A stretch of DNA of 64,000 nt from Pyropia yezoensis. Taxonomy: Eukaryota > Rhodophyta > Bangiophyceae > Bangiales > Bangiaceae. The notes under the pieces are model-generated. The model was not told where the DNA came from. It did no database searches and was given only the letters and a program-made list of their open reading frames with translations. The position numbers were made by a program, and so were the translations under genes. Positions 18,535 to 28,260 of the stretch are shown here, piece after piece (positions within the stretch are counted from its first letter, which is position 1; the number at the start of each line of letters is the position of its first letter). The stretch spans positions 26,512,894 through 26,576,893 of the forward strand of contig CM020618.1 of assembly GCA_009829735.1 (NCBI GenBank), given 5' to 3'.

Positions 18535-20017
18535 CAGTCATGGCTGGGTGCGGGGCTTTCTCAAAAGGTTTGACATCTGTAACGTAGCCATGCACGGCCA
18601 GCCTGGCGAGGTCAACCTGGCGCTGGCCGCCTCGGCCATGCAGGACATCCGGCGCGCCCTCGAGGCGTACCCCCCAGAGCGCATCTATAACATGGATGAG
18701 ACGGGTTTACTCTACCGGTGCCTACCCTCCCGCTCCTACGTGCAGCGCGGAGACCGGCGGCACGCGCGCGGCACTAAGGCGATGCGGAACATGGACCGCG
18801 TTACCCTCGTCCTGTGCACCAACGCGACGGGAACGCACAAGCTCCCTGTATCCATGATTGGCGAGGCGGAGCGGCCAATGTGCTTCTGCGGGGCGGAAGA
18901 CGAATGCCCCCTTCCCTACTTCAACCAGAAAAAGGCGTGGATGGATCGACATGTCTACGCGAGATGGTGGAGCACGGTCTTCCTTCCGGCCGTTCGGGAG
19001 CGCCATCGTGGCGCGAAATGTGCGCTGATTATGGACAACTCATCCACACACGATGTCACCCTCCGAGCTGAGGAAGTGGAGATTCTCTTTCTCCCGCCGA
19101 ACGTTACGGCTATTTATCAGCCAATGGACGACGCTGGGGTAATCGCGGCGCTCAAGAGACGCTACAAGCGACGCCTATTGGGCGACTTGGTGACATGGTT
19201 CCCTCTCCCCTCGAGGCTGCAGCCCCCCCCCGTTCCCCCTGATCTCTCAAGGAGCCCCGCCCCCGCCGCTTCTCCACGCCCGCCAACCCGTTGGGAGCTG
19301 CGACCCCCACCTCCACGAGCCGGGCAGCTGACACACTTCCCCCTCCCTCGGCCACCCGTTCGCCCGGCCACCACTCACCCGCGCCGGCTGCGTCGACTTC
19401 TGCCCCGCCGGGAATCTCTCCCCGCACACCCTCGACTGCACCGCTCGTTGCCGCGCCGCCCGCTCCTCCACCGGCGATGTCCGGTTTTTGACCTGAATAC
19501 AAGGCGCTTTGTGTGGTTCCCGCCACGGGAATACGGCACGGCGCGGCTCGCGGAGCTCGAGGCCCTCGACGACGAGGCCGACATTGCGGCTGAGGACGCT
19601 TTGCTGGCCGCCGAACTTCCCCCGCCGGAGAACGTGCCGCGCCCGCGTCGGAGCTGTGGTCTCGCTGGCCGAGGCCACGCCCATCTAATGGACGCCTCGA
19701 CCATTATTTTTGAGTAGTGGGAGAAGATGACGAGAGAGGCCAATGTGCATTGCTGGGTGAAGTACTATGTTTTACCTGTGTCTATGAATGCCTCACTGGT
19801 GTCTGACCACGCGGAGTATCGCCAGGGGTTTGCCAGCGAGGCGGAGGATGTTCAGGAAGTGCTTACACTCTTGGAGGGGACGTCTCTTGGTCGGGAGGTG
19901 GTGGGGGGGGAGAGCGAGCACGACGCACGAGAGGGTCTGCAACTGTGGCTGGCCGCAGAGGATGAGGAGGACGCCATTGTGGACACGGCTGACGTGATTT
20001 TTTTTTCCACCCAGTGA
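18512..20017 (+). pseudogene. pogo/Tigger-like transposase, 5'-truncated and interrupted
   Basis: A remnant of a DNA-transposon transposase (DDE nuclease, nuclear). The frame opens after a stop at 18509 with HGWVRGFLKRFDI, the end of the CENP-B-type DNA-binding region. The rest of that domain is missing. Catalytic acidic residues are visible: NMDETGLLYR (about 18691-18720), LIMDNSSTHD (about 19024-19053) and YQPMDDAGVIAAL (about 19117-19155), a DD30D or DD31D spacing typical of pogo. Then follows a Pro/Arg-rich stretch of about 160 residues (about 19200-19680) that is foreign to the family and may be an insertion or unspliced intron. After an in-frame TAG at 19715-19717 the same frame resumes with WEKMTREANVHCWVKYYVLP. 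This matches the usual C-terminal block of pogo transposases, followed by an acidic tail ending at 20017. No terminal inverted repeats were found. Confidence 0.75.
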
Positions 20018-20762
20018 CGCCTCAGGGGAGGACGAGGAACCTGGAGAGGAAGAACAAACCAGGCCTTGCGCATTGATGAGCTCCTGTTGTATTTTTATTG
20101 ACTGTTTGGCCATGCCAGCGGCCGCTTTTACCGCTGCAGTGCGATAGAGGCAAACTCGGGTACGGCGGGGCACCGTTACAACTAGCCGGGATGTAAGGGT
20201 GCACGAGCCCATGGGGCAGCACCGCGAGAGGGTGCGGAAGGACGCCCCCTACACAGCATGAAGAGGCACAGTCACGCCCACACTCGCTTCCGTGATCACC
20301 GCCGCCGCCTCTGCCGTGGCTGTTGGCGTGCATGCCCAGGGAGACGGCAATCACGCTGTGGTGGGGGAACGTCGGTAGCATCTCAGGACAGAGAGCCAGT
20401 AAAAAAGAGGTCTGGCGACAGAGGGGCGGGGCAGGCCTCGTTGCACGCGCGTGGCTTCGTTCATTTCCACCCCAGCCTCCCCTGCCGTTCTCGCCAGCCA
20501 CGGCGCCGCCGCAGTTGCTGCCCCTTACCATCAGGGTGCAGGCCGCGATATAACGCCGATGGCTGTAGTGGGGGAGAGTGTTCGACGTTGCCCCGGACCT
20601 GTGGCGTGGGTGGGCGGCGGAAAATAATGAGATCTGTGCCCCCCCCGTACCAGCGCACAAAGTAGGCACGTAGAGAAGCTCGGGGGGCGGGGTGCACGAA
20701 CCCCGTTCGCAGCCCCACGCGACCTCCATCTACTAGCGCGCGGGCATCCCCACCAGCGTCAG
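20018..20762. other. Intergenic stretch, no gene recognised
   Basis: GC-moderate DNA between the pogo remnant and the Tc1-like transposon. I see no ORF with family resemblance, no tandem array and no clear inverted repeat. Part may be the 3' end of the pogo element. Confidence 0.3.
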
Positions 20763-20764
20763 TA

Positions 20765-22075
20765 CAGTGGGAGCCCAGAATATTTTACCTACCCCGATTT
20801 CTTGCCCTTCCGAGAGAGTCTTTTATGAACGCAGTCCAAGAATAGTCGATTCCAGCCCATTGGGGCACATGTCACCCCGTTCGGGACCCATCCAGGCGGG
20901 TACCGATTCTTGCCGTCACTGTCACCGGCCCCTTCCCCCCCCCCCCGCCCCCCCGGCGCCATGACGAAGCGCTACCGATGCCTGTCTTCGTCCGAGCGGA
21001 CGGCTGTGGAGGAGCTGGCCCTCCCTGGCGCATCTAATGGCAGCATTGCGGGGCGGTTGGGCATCAACAAGTCCACCGTTGCGGCCAATGCCAAGCGTGT
21101 CCGGCGGAACGGCCACACTGCCCGCCCTTTCCGCCCCGGTCGCCCCCCCAAGGTCGGCCCCAAGGCCTTGCGGCGGCTCGTGCGGATCGTACGGAACGGT
21201 CGCTACAACACCCTGCGTGAGCTGACCTCGTTGTACAACCTGGGAAAAAAGAACCGATTTCTCCATCTACCTTCCGTCGAGCCCTCTCTAAGGTCGACTT
21301 TGGGTCGTGCCGGCCGGTCCCCAAGCCGTATGTGGGTAAGCGGAACCGGCGCAAGCGGCTCGCGTGGGCTCGTGCTCGCCGTGTGTGGAAGGACGAGTGG
21401 TCGTGCGTCCTGTTCACCGACGAGAGCCGCTTCGAGGTGCGCGGATGGGACAAACACAAGCGCGTCTGGAGGGCGAAGGGCGAGCGGTGGCTGCCGGAGT
21501 GCCTGTCGCCCACCTTCAAGTCTGGCCGAGACAGCGTGATGGTGTGGGGGGGTATCTGCGAGCATGGACGGACGCCATTAGTGCTTGTGGAGGAGAGCAT
21601 GAACGCGGCCATCTACACCGAGAATCTCGTCACGACGGTCTACCCGGAGATACTCCGTCTGTTTGGATCTACGCAGGCAATGCTGTACCAGGAGGACATG
21701 GCCCCCCCTCACACTGCTATTGTCTGCCATCAGGTACGGGAGCAGCTTGGTCTGCGGTGCCTGCAGTGGATCCCGTAGAGCCCGGACGCGAACTGCATTG
21801 AGAACGCGTGGGATTATCTGGAGCGCCGCGTTCGGGCCATTAACCCGCCCCCCAAGAACAAGGTGGAGCTATTCAAGGCCCTCAACGATGCGTGGGAGAG
21901 CATGCCGCTGTCCTACTCCGCCTCTCTTGTTAGGTCCATGCCGCGACCTACGACCGCGATAGTCAAAGGCCGCGGTTTCCCCACCAAATACTGAATCAAC
22001 TGCGATTTCTGCCACCCTTCCGAGATCCCTCGACTGGGCGGCCGCAAGTGGGCCAATATTACAAGGCTCCCACTG
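20765..22075 (+). mobile_element. Tc1-like DNA transposon with TIRs and TA duplication
   Basis: A 1311-bp element. The left end CAGTGGGAGCCCAGAATATT and the complement of the right end, CAGTGGGAGCCTTGTAATATT split as CAGTGGGAGCC and TTGTAATATT, form imperfect terminal inverted repeats of about 20 bp with 11 perfect outer bases. TA lies at 20763-20764 and 22076-22077, the target duplication of the Tc1/mariner superfamily. Size, ends and transposase agree. Confidence 0.93.
20961..21994 (+). pseudogene. Tc1-family DD34E transposase, one frameshift and one stop
   Basis: A cut-and-paste transposase remnant of about 340 residues. It starts at ATG 20961 with a paired-like helix-turn-helix (LSSSERTAVEELALPGASNG, then GRLGINKSTVAANAKRVRR) and a GRPPK motif. 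The frame shifts near the A6 run at 21245-21250. It then continues with TFRRALSKVDFG, the first catalytic Asp in VLFTDESRF (about 21410) and the second in YQEDMAPPHTA (about 21690). The catalytic Glu is in SPDANCIENAWDYLE (about 21800), 34 residues after the second Asp. An in-frame TAG at 21776-21778 lies in WIP-stop-SPDA, where the family normally has Gln. The natural stop is TGA at 21992-21994. With intact termini this copy looks recently inactivated. Confidence 0.9.
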
Positions 22076-22259
22076 TACAATCCTATGTAAGAGAGCAAGA
22101 GTAGTTTTGAGGGTAATAGAGAAGGGGGTAGGGGGTGCGCCACGCCTACAACAGATCCCCCCACGTGACGGGCGCTGACGACTGCGTCATGCCTCAAAGT
22201 CGTAGTTTTAAGATGCATGGCAACATGGCCACGGGGCGGGGGCGGCTAGTGACATCAGC

Positions 22260-23600
22260 GCGCGTCTCTCCGCCCAATGACCGCGGACTGCCCGCATTGG
22301 GAGCGTCACCCGTGCCAACACGCTCTCAAAGTTGCAGCTTACAAACACACTAAGGGCTGCAGGGGGGGAGGGGCCCTGGGCCAGCGTACCGACGGCGCAC
22401 TGCCCGGCAGAAGGACGCAACCGCCCCACGCTGGCACCACCACGGAGGTCGTCCCGGCCTCGACGCGGTACAGCGACAGTGCATTGCAGGGTGGTGACGG
22501 TGGGGGGACAGGTGGCGAGCTCAAAGTCGCAGTGTGGAAGTGCACTGAGTGCTGCAGGGGGGGGCGCGGGGGGCGTCGTGCCCCCCGCCCACGCTCGAAG
22601 AAAAAGCCACGGCTGCCCGCGCTGGCACCGCCGCCATGCCAAGGTCCGTCCCGAAGTAGAATTGTGCACGAGCATTGGACGACTGGAAAGGGCGATCGAC
22701 GGCGACAATCCCTGTGGAGAGCAATCAACCAAGCCCTGTGCTGACGCGCACACATGCATGTACACCGGACGCTGAGCATCGGTGATGTGTAAAAGGAAAA
22801 AAAAAAGGGGGTAGTGGTTGATAGTGAGCGGGGGGGGGGGGGAGCACACCACAGGAGCCATAATGGACACGAGCGAATCCACCACCCTGGCCACCTCCGC
22901 CACCAGCTAGGGTCAGAAGCGCGTAAAAAAAGCAGTTTGAAAGGGGCCGGTACGCGATGACGCCAGTCCGTGAGAGGGCACACCCCGCCCACACAGTCGC
23001 TCGACGCTACACGACTCTCAAAGTTGTAGTTAAACATGACGAAGAAGTTGGCCAGGGGCGGGGGAAGGGCGTAGCATACCTCGTGTACATGTACTGACGA
23101 CGGCGGCCCCCGCCACGGCCGCCCCCCCCGCCAGAACGGCCGTCGGCGGGCGACGGGAAGGGCGGGGCGACGGCAGCATTCCCTGCGGGGAACAGGGAAT
23201 GACGCCCAGTGCTGACGCCCACGCATTGATGCAGACCAGCGTCGGTGATGTGTAGAAGCAAAAAACAAAAAGAAGTAGTCGTTGACGCAAAGGGGGGGGG
23301 GCGGGACACATCACAGGAGCAATAATCAACATGAGATATTCCACCACCCTGGCCACCTCCGCAACCAGCTCGGGTCAGAAGCGCGTTAAAAAAGCAGCTT
23401 GCAAGGGGCCGGTGCGCGATGACGCGCGTCTGTGAGAGGGCACACCCCGCGCACAAAGTCGCTCGACGCTATACGACTCTCAGAGCTGCAGTTAAATACG
23501 TAGAAGCTGGCGGGGGGGGGTGGGGGGGGGGGTAGCATACCTCGTCGACATGGACCAACAAAGGCGGCCGGGACCGTCGCCGTCTTGCTGATCAGCATCG
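22260..23600. repeat. Degenerate tandem array of about 460-500 bp units
   Basis: The stretch 22740-23215 recurs diverged at 23216-23600. Both contain CGGTGATGTGTA, an A-rich tract, a poly(G) tract, CACCACCCTGGCCACCTCCG, GGTCAGAAGCGCGT, AAAAAGCAG, AAGGGGCCGG, GAGAGGGCACACCCCGC and GTCGCTCGACGCTA. A short core, CTCAAAGTYGCAG, begins further, shorter repeats at about 22325, 22520, 23014 and 23478. No real ORF is seen. It could be a satellite fragment or the decayed internal part of a mobile element. Confidence 0.65.
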
Positions 23601-24792
23601 CCGCCGGCCCGGCGTCAGGCATCAGGCCCGGGGAACCGTGCGTGTGGTGTGGGCGACCGACCGGAGGCGTGGGCTCTTGGTGAGCGGAAGGGGGCGGGGG
23701 AGGATGGGAAGGAGGTGGGGTGCGCGGCGTGGGGCGGGGGGGGCGCGGGGGCGAGGGGAGCGCAGCGCCCCGCTGCAAGCGACCAACGTGGACGCGCAGT
23801 CCGGGCTGCGTTGGACCACACCCGCTGCCTCCCGCTCTTGGCCGTGCTTCCGTCACTCGGCAGAGACGAACCGCAGACTCTCCGAGTGCTGATCTGGTGG
23901 GTTGTCAATGTAAGAGTGCTTCCCCTCTCTAGACCCGAAGTTCTGTCTTCTTGAGGATTCAATCCCTCGCTGGCTCGCTCCTGAGTGATGGATCGTGGCC
24001 GGCTGTCCCTCACCAGACCGGCGATTGTCTCCAACCGCTCACCTTCTCCCCACAGCTCCGCTCTTTGGCGGCAATCTCGGCCACCACGTCTCAGCGCACG
24101 ATCGCCAAAAAGGGTGTCTCGTAGTGCAGAAAGACTGTACCACTCCCAGCACGGCTTACTGGCGTGTACTGTACTGGCGTGTACTGCGCAATATTTCTGT
24201 ACTCAGCTTTACTGCCAGGGCGAATCTGGTGCTGCGCCACTCAAATCGGGGACCGCCCTTTCCCGGCTCCTGCTGGGTCCTTCAGAGCGTGGGCTACAAG
24301 CCGCCGGGCGCTCCATTCGCCCGCGCTCGGATCAGTCTGGTAGTTTCACAGCCTGCGGGATTACCGCATGTCTGAAGGTATGCCGCAAGTGCGGCTCAAG
24401 TCAGAGTTCTCAAGCGCCGCCAGCGGCTCCCCGTCCCAAGACGCCCTTCCTATCACACTTCTCTTGAGTCAGGGACGCTCAGAGAATCTAGAAGGCGCCC
24501 TCCGTTCGTCCCGGCCATCCGTTCTGCGCTCGTGATGCACCTGCCCAGGGCGTGCCCAGTCCCAACTCCGACGGGAGCCACGTAGCTAAAGGGTGGGTGT
24601 GGTCAGAATGGAAAAAAAGCTAGGTGTATGGTGTGGACCCCAGCCGACGTCCGGGCGGGCGTTGAGGCTGGGCGTGCCGACGACCGGCACGAGACCCGAC
24701 TCAACGATTGCGTGTTCCACTCTGCTCTCCCCTCGAAACCGTCGGCGCGGTAGCGCCGTCGGCTTAATGCACGCAACTCGCCGTCCCCCTTG
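23601..24792. other. Intergenic stretch, no gene recognised
   Basis: Mixed composition. The 14-base motif ACTGGCGTGTACTG is repeated in near-tandem at about 24168-24197. I see no ORF with family resemblance and no inverted repeats. Confidence 0.3.
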
Positions 24793-25272
24793 TCGCAGTA
24801 TTGACCCCAGGTAGGGGGCAGGACGTGCCATACGAGAGGAGGCAGACAGCTAGTCTGACCCGTTTCTCCCCATGCTTTTGGGTCCGTATTCTCTAAGTAA
24901 GGGGTAGTTAGTTTAGTAGTAAGTTCAACTTGGATTTGAGGGTTTTCTTCATTGTATCGTCTTGAATTTTCGTGTGGCCCGGTGAGCAGGTGCTGGGGTG
25001 GGAGATTCTGTGGGGCGAGATTCTGAGGGGACCCTGGGGGGATAAGAGGAGGGAGAGCGGGGCTTAGCCTCGCTTCCCCGTCCCAACCAGGAAACTGTTG
25101 GCCCACACACCATCCTCGTGCTTTGTGGTGGGGGGTTTGCCCCACAGCAGGGGCAGCGTGGGTGCGGCTTGCACCTCTTCCGGTTCTCAACGTTACGAGA
25201 GACACCCTCACCGTTGCCACCAACTTGGTGGAGGTTACTGTGAGCGGGTTTTGCCACACCCCCCTCACTGGG
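24793..25272 (-). repeat. Dispersed repeat, copy 2 (of 2)
   Basis: A diverged copy of 18028-18510 in the same orientation, carrying the same Cys-rich minus-strand ORF core (24949-25275). Here the orphan gene is not present downstream. The unit is flanked on the right by a Ty1/copia relic. Shared palindromic words (CCAACTTGG) occur in both copies. Confidence 0.8.
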
Positions 25273-25481
25273 CACAGGCGGCGCGACCCCCGCCTAGCAA
25301 AAACCCAACGAACGCGGCGTGAGGAGCGCCGCGCGCACAATCGAACAAAACAAGACAATCAATCAAAACGAAGGGAAACCATTGGCGGGGCCCGGGCTTT
25401 TTGGATCGACCCAAATCGGCCGAAGTGCTCAGCCGAATCTCCTCGGACATCGGTCAGCCAATCAGGCCCCGACGAGAGGTG

Positions 25482-27785
25482 TTACACAATACATCGAGAA
25501 TCACACTCCCGCCCTTCCCCGGTCCGCGATGTCGGGCTTGGCTGGAGACCGGATGATCGACTGGGCAAGAGGGTGTGGGTCAAACCCAGTCCGATGGACA
25601 TGGTCCAATGCGGCGCACACGCCTGGCTTGGTGAGGCCGTCGGCGACGTTGTGCTCCGACCGCACAAGCCCGACGTTAAGATCTCCCCCCGGTTGTATGC
25701 CTCGCGTGCAGCCGCCACGTCTATCAGTAAGCGCTTCTCAGAAGTGTGTGAAGCTCTCGTGATGACGTCGAACATCTGCTTGGAGTCCGTCAGCGTGACC
25801 AGCGGCATCTGCTGCCGAGAGATGCGCTCGAGGTCATGCTTGATGACGAAACCCTCGTCCAAAGCGTCGGCGAAGGCATCGATCTCCCCCGCCATGATAG
25901 ACCCGACCACGCGGCGTGACTTCTTGCTGGTGTATGACAGCACATGGCATTGGTTGAGTGCGCAAGGAGAATAGCCCAGCTGCGAAGTCCACATGGAGAT
26001 TCAGGACAAAGTCCGCAGCGAATGGGATGCGTATTTGCGCCTTGGCAACACTCTTGTGCAGTCCACCGCCGAACCCGTACACTTGCGGCGCGGCCGCGAG
26101 CTCCAGGTCAGCGTCCTTACCCAGCCAGCGATAGTAAGCCTCCGCCTGTGGCTTGCCGATGACGGAGCGCTCCGCCCCGCTGTCCACGCATGCCCCCTGA
26201 AAGTCCTCGACAGATTCAAGTGAAGCTAGGAAGGATGCGAGCACTTCGTGGTCGACCTCAGTGTTGAGTGGTCGACCAGGTCGTCTGAAGTCGAGGGATG
26301 GGTGACGACTCAATCCCTCGCCGGAAAATCCGGATTTTTCTTGTTGTCCTCGTCAGTGCCACCGTCTGTACTAGACGGAAGGGCAGCAGACATGAGGGCG
26401 TCAAAAAGGTGCACCTCTTCAGCTGCTGCACCGTCCTCTCCCTTACGTTCTGCGGGTTCGGCCCCAGTGAGCCCCTCTCATCCAGTGCTGTACAGAGTAC
26501 GAAGAGCACTGAAGCCGCCGGCTGGGCGATGCGCTTCTGCACAAAGTACTCCAGCTTCTTCTGTGCCGCCTTGACCATGTCGACCCGGTGGGGGCACGCG
26601 CTCACCCGATGCCCGGGGTCGTCACAGTTGAAACACCCCATGAGCTTCAGCGGGTCGAAAGCAGACCCAGGCTTGGCCAGCGGCAGGCAGACGGCGGCCC
26701 AGGTCCACGTTCCGTCTCACATACCTCCCCTGTCCCTCGAACTGAATGCCAGGGGTGTCAACAGGACCTAGGTCCACCTTGCGTCCATCGCTATCGCGCA
26801 GGACGGCCAGACAAGCGTGCTTGTGGAGATGGAGGGCGGCGTCAAGCTCCCCGTAGGGCTGTTGGAACGTATGGCGGTGAGTAGCAATGCGACTGAGCGG
26901 CTCTGTAGCCCATACGTTGCCCACGACAGCGTTTTGGGGAAAGTCGACCTTATGTGCGTCCCCATGATGCGACTGTGGCACTTGCGGGGAGAAGCGCGAA
27001 ATCTCCTGGTACGTGCGCTCAAGGGAGGAAGTTGCATCGTGCCCCTTTGCTGCAAATGACGCCATGCACAAGCCGCTGAGGTAGGCCTTCACGCGGTTCT
27101 GCCGCACGTCCGAGTTTTACTCCAGGCTGACCTGCTCGATCGCTTGCACAAATGTGTCCACGTGCGCGACACGGTCCAGGTAGAAACTTTTGGCATCACC
27201 GCACAGCAGGTTGGGCAGGAAGTTCAGCTTCTGCGCCGAGGACAACTCACAGTCCCGGGCCACGTGCTGGTACTCCGACACGTTCTCTCGCCAATTCTCG
27301 CCCAGCCCGCCGGAGAGCTTAGATCCAGCGTCGCGGAAGCGCATGACCACGTTATGTGCACAGCGATCAGTCTCCTCCCTATGGGATGCACTCAGCCCGG
27401 GGGCACCGGCAGCGACTGGCGCGGCGCTTGCGTCAGCTGGCGCCCGACGGCGGCCGGCTGATTCAATCGCCTGGAAGAGGTCAACTGCAGCACTGCGGTC
27501 CTCCGCTTCAGCATACAGGCTGGTTGCCAGGGTCATCATGATACGCCGTGACGAGTGCACCTGCAGCGGCGCCCCCATGACGACCATGAGGTTCCGCAAG
27601 TCGCGTTGAAATTAAGGTAGTGCCGGCAAAGATGCCCCGAACATGGTGGCGGGCGGCAGCAGGTCTGCCATGGTCGCCTTCACGTCCTCGGCCGCCACGT
27701 CCCCACGGGCGCGGATCTCGGCCTCCAACAAACGTACTGACATTGCGGCACCCCGCGGCTCTTCGCTCAGCAAAGTGAAGTCCAT
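25482..27785 (-). mobile_element. Broken Ty1/copia relic (gag, protease, RNase H parts)
   Basis: An old copia-type fossil on the minus strand, broken at several points. Parts seen in order from the right: a Gag-like region (about 27785-26650, with LNFLPNLLCGDAKSFYLDRV); a zinc knuckle CFNCDDPGHRVSAC near 26590-26640; an aspartic protease with ACVDSGAERSVIG near 26185; and copia-type RNase H (VLSYTSKKSRRVVGS, LTDSKQMFDVITRAS, EKRLLIDVAAAREAYNRGEI) at about 25700-25950. Integrase and reverse transcriptase are not seen. It is unrelated in sequence to the intact copia at 6421-12528. The frames are badly decayed, so it is much older than that element. Confidence 0.8.
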
Positions 27786-27830
27786 TGCCGTGAGGAATTG
27801 AGCTGAAGGTGTGGTAGAGGCTGTACCGAC

Positions 27831-28260
27831 TGTAGTGGTTTTCAGGTACAGGCGTCTAGCACCCAGATAATACAGAGAACCATACCACGGAAAAACACAG
27901 GGAGACCGGTGAGATACGGAGCCCTCAACCGTCTGGCTGTCTGAGACGTGACGAGCACGCACCAGAACGGCAGTCTTCACGCACACACAAGTCTGCCTTT
28001 ACGAAGGGGACAAGCAACGAGCACCCCCATGCGCTCATATACCCCCCTCACCCCGCACCCAGCGACCCTACACCCCGGGCCACGTGCGGGCAAATCATAT
28101 TCCAGGCCAGCGGTGCCAGCAGGAATCTCTCCGCCCTCCTCCCACGGATCATCCCAGCCAACGGGGCACTGGCCCCAAAGCAAGTACAACAACAAATCCC
28201 TCAACAATGCAGAAATTCAAAACAAAGTAGCCCCCTATGGGCGGTAGAACCCATACACTT
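27831..28260 (-). repeat. Diverged LTR related to the Ty3/gypsy LTR at 31152/40481
   Basis: It starts TGTAGTGGTTTT exactly like the gypsy LTR and stays alignable for about 420 bp at roughly 65-70%. Shared blocks include GCGTCTAGCACC, ACACGCAAGTCTG-like words, GAGCACCCCC, CACCCAGCGACC and CCGGGCCACGTGCGGGC. Similarity fades after about 28260, so the other end is unresolved. It begins only about 45 bases from the start of the copia relic's Gag. It is therefore more likely a solo or truncated LTR of another element than the copia's own LTR. Confidence 0.65.
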
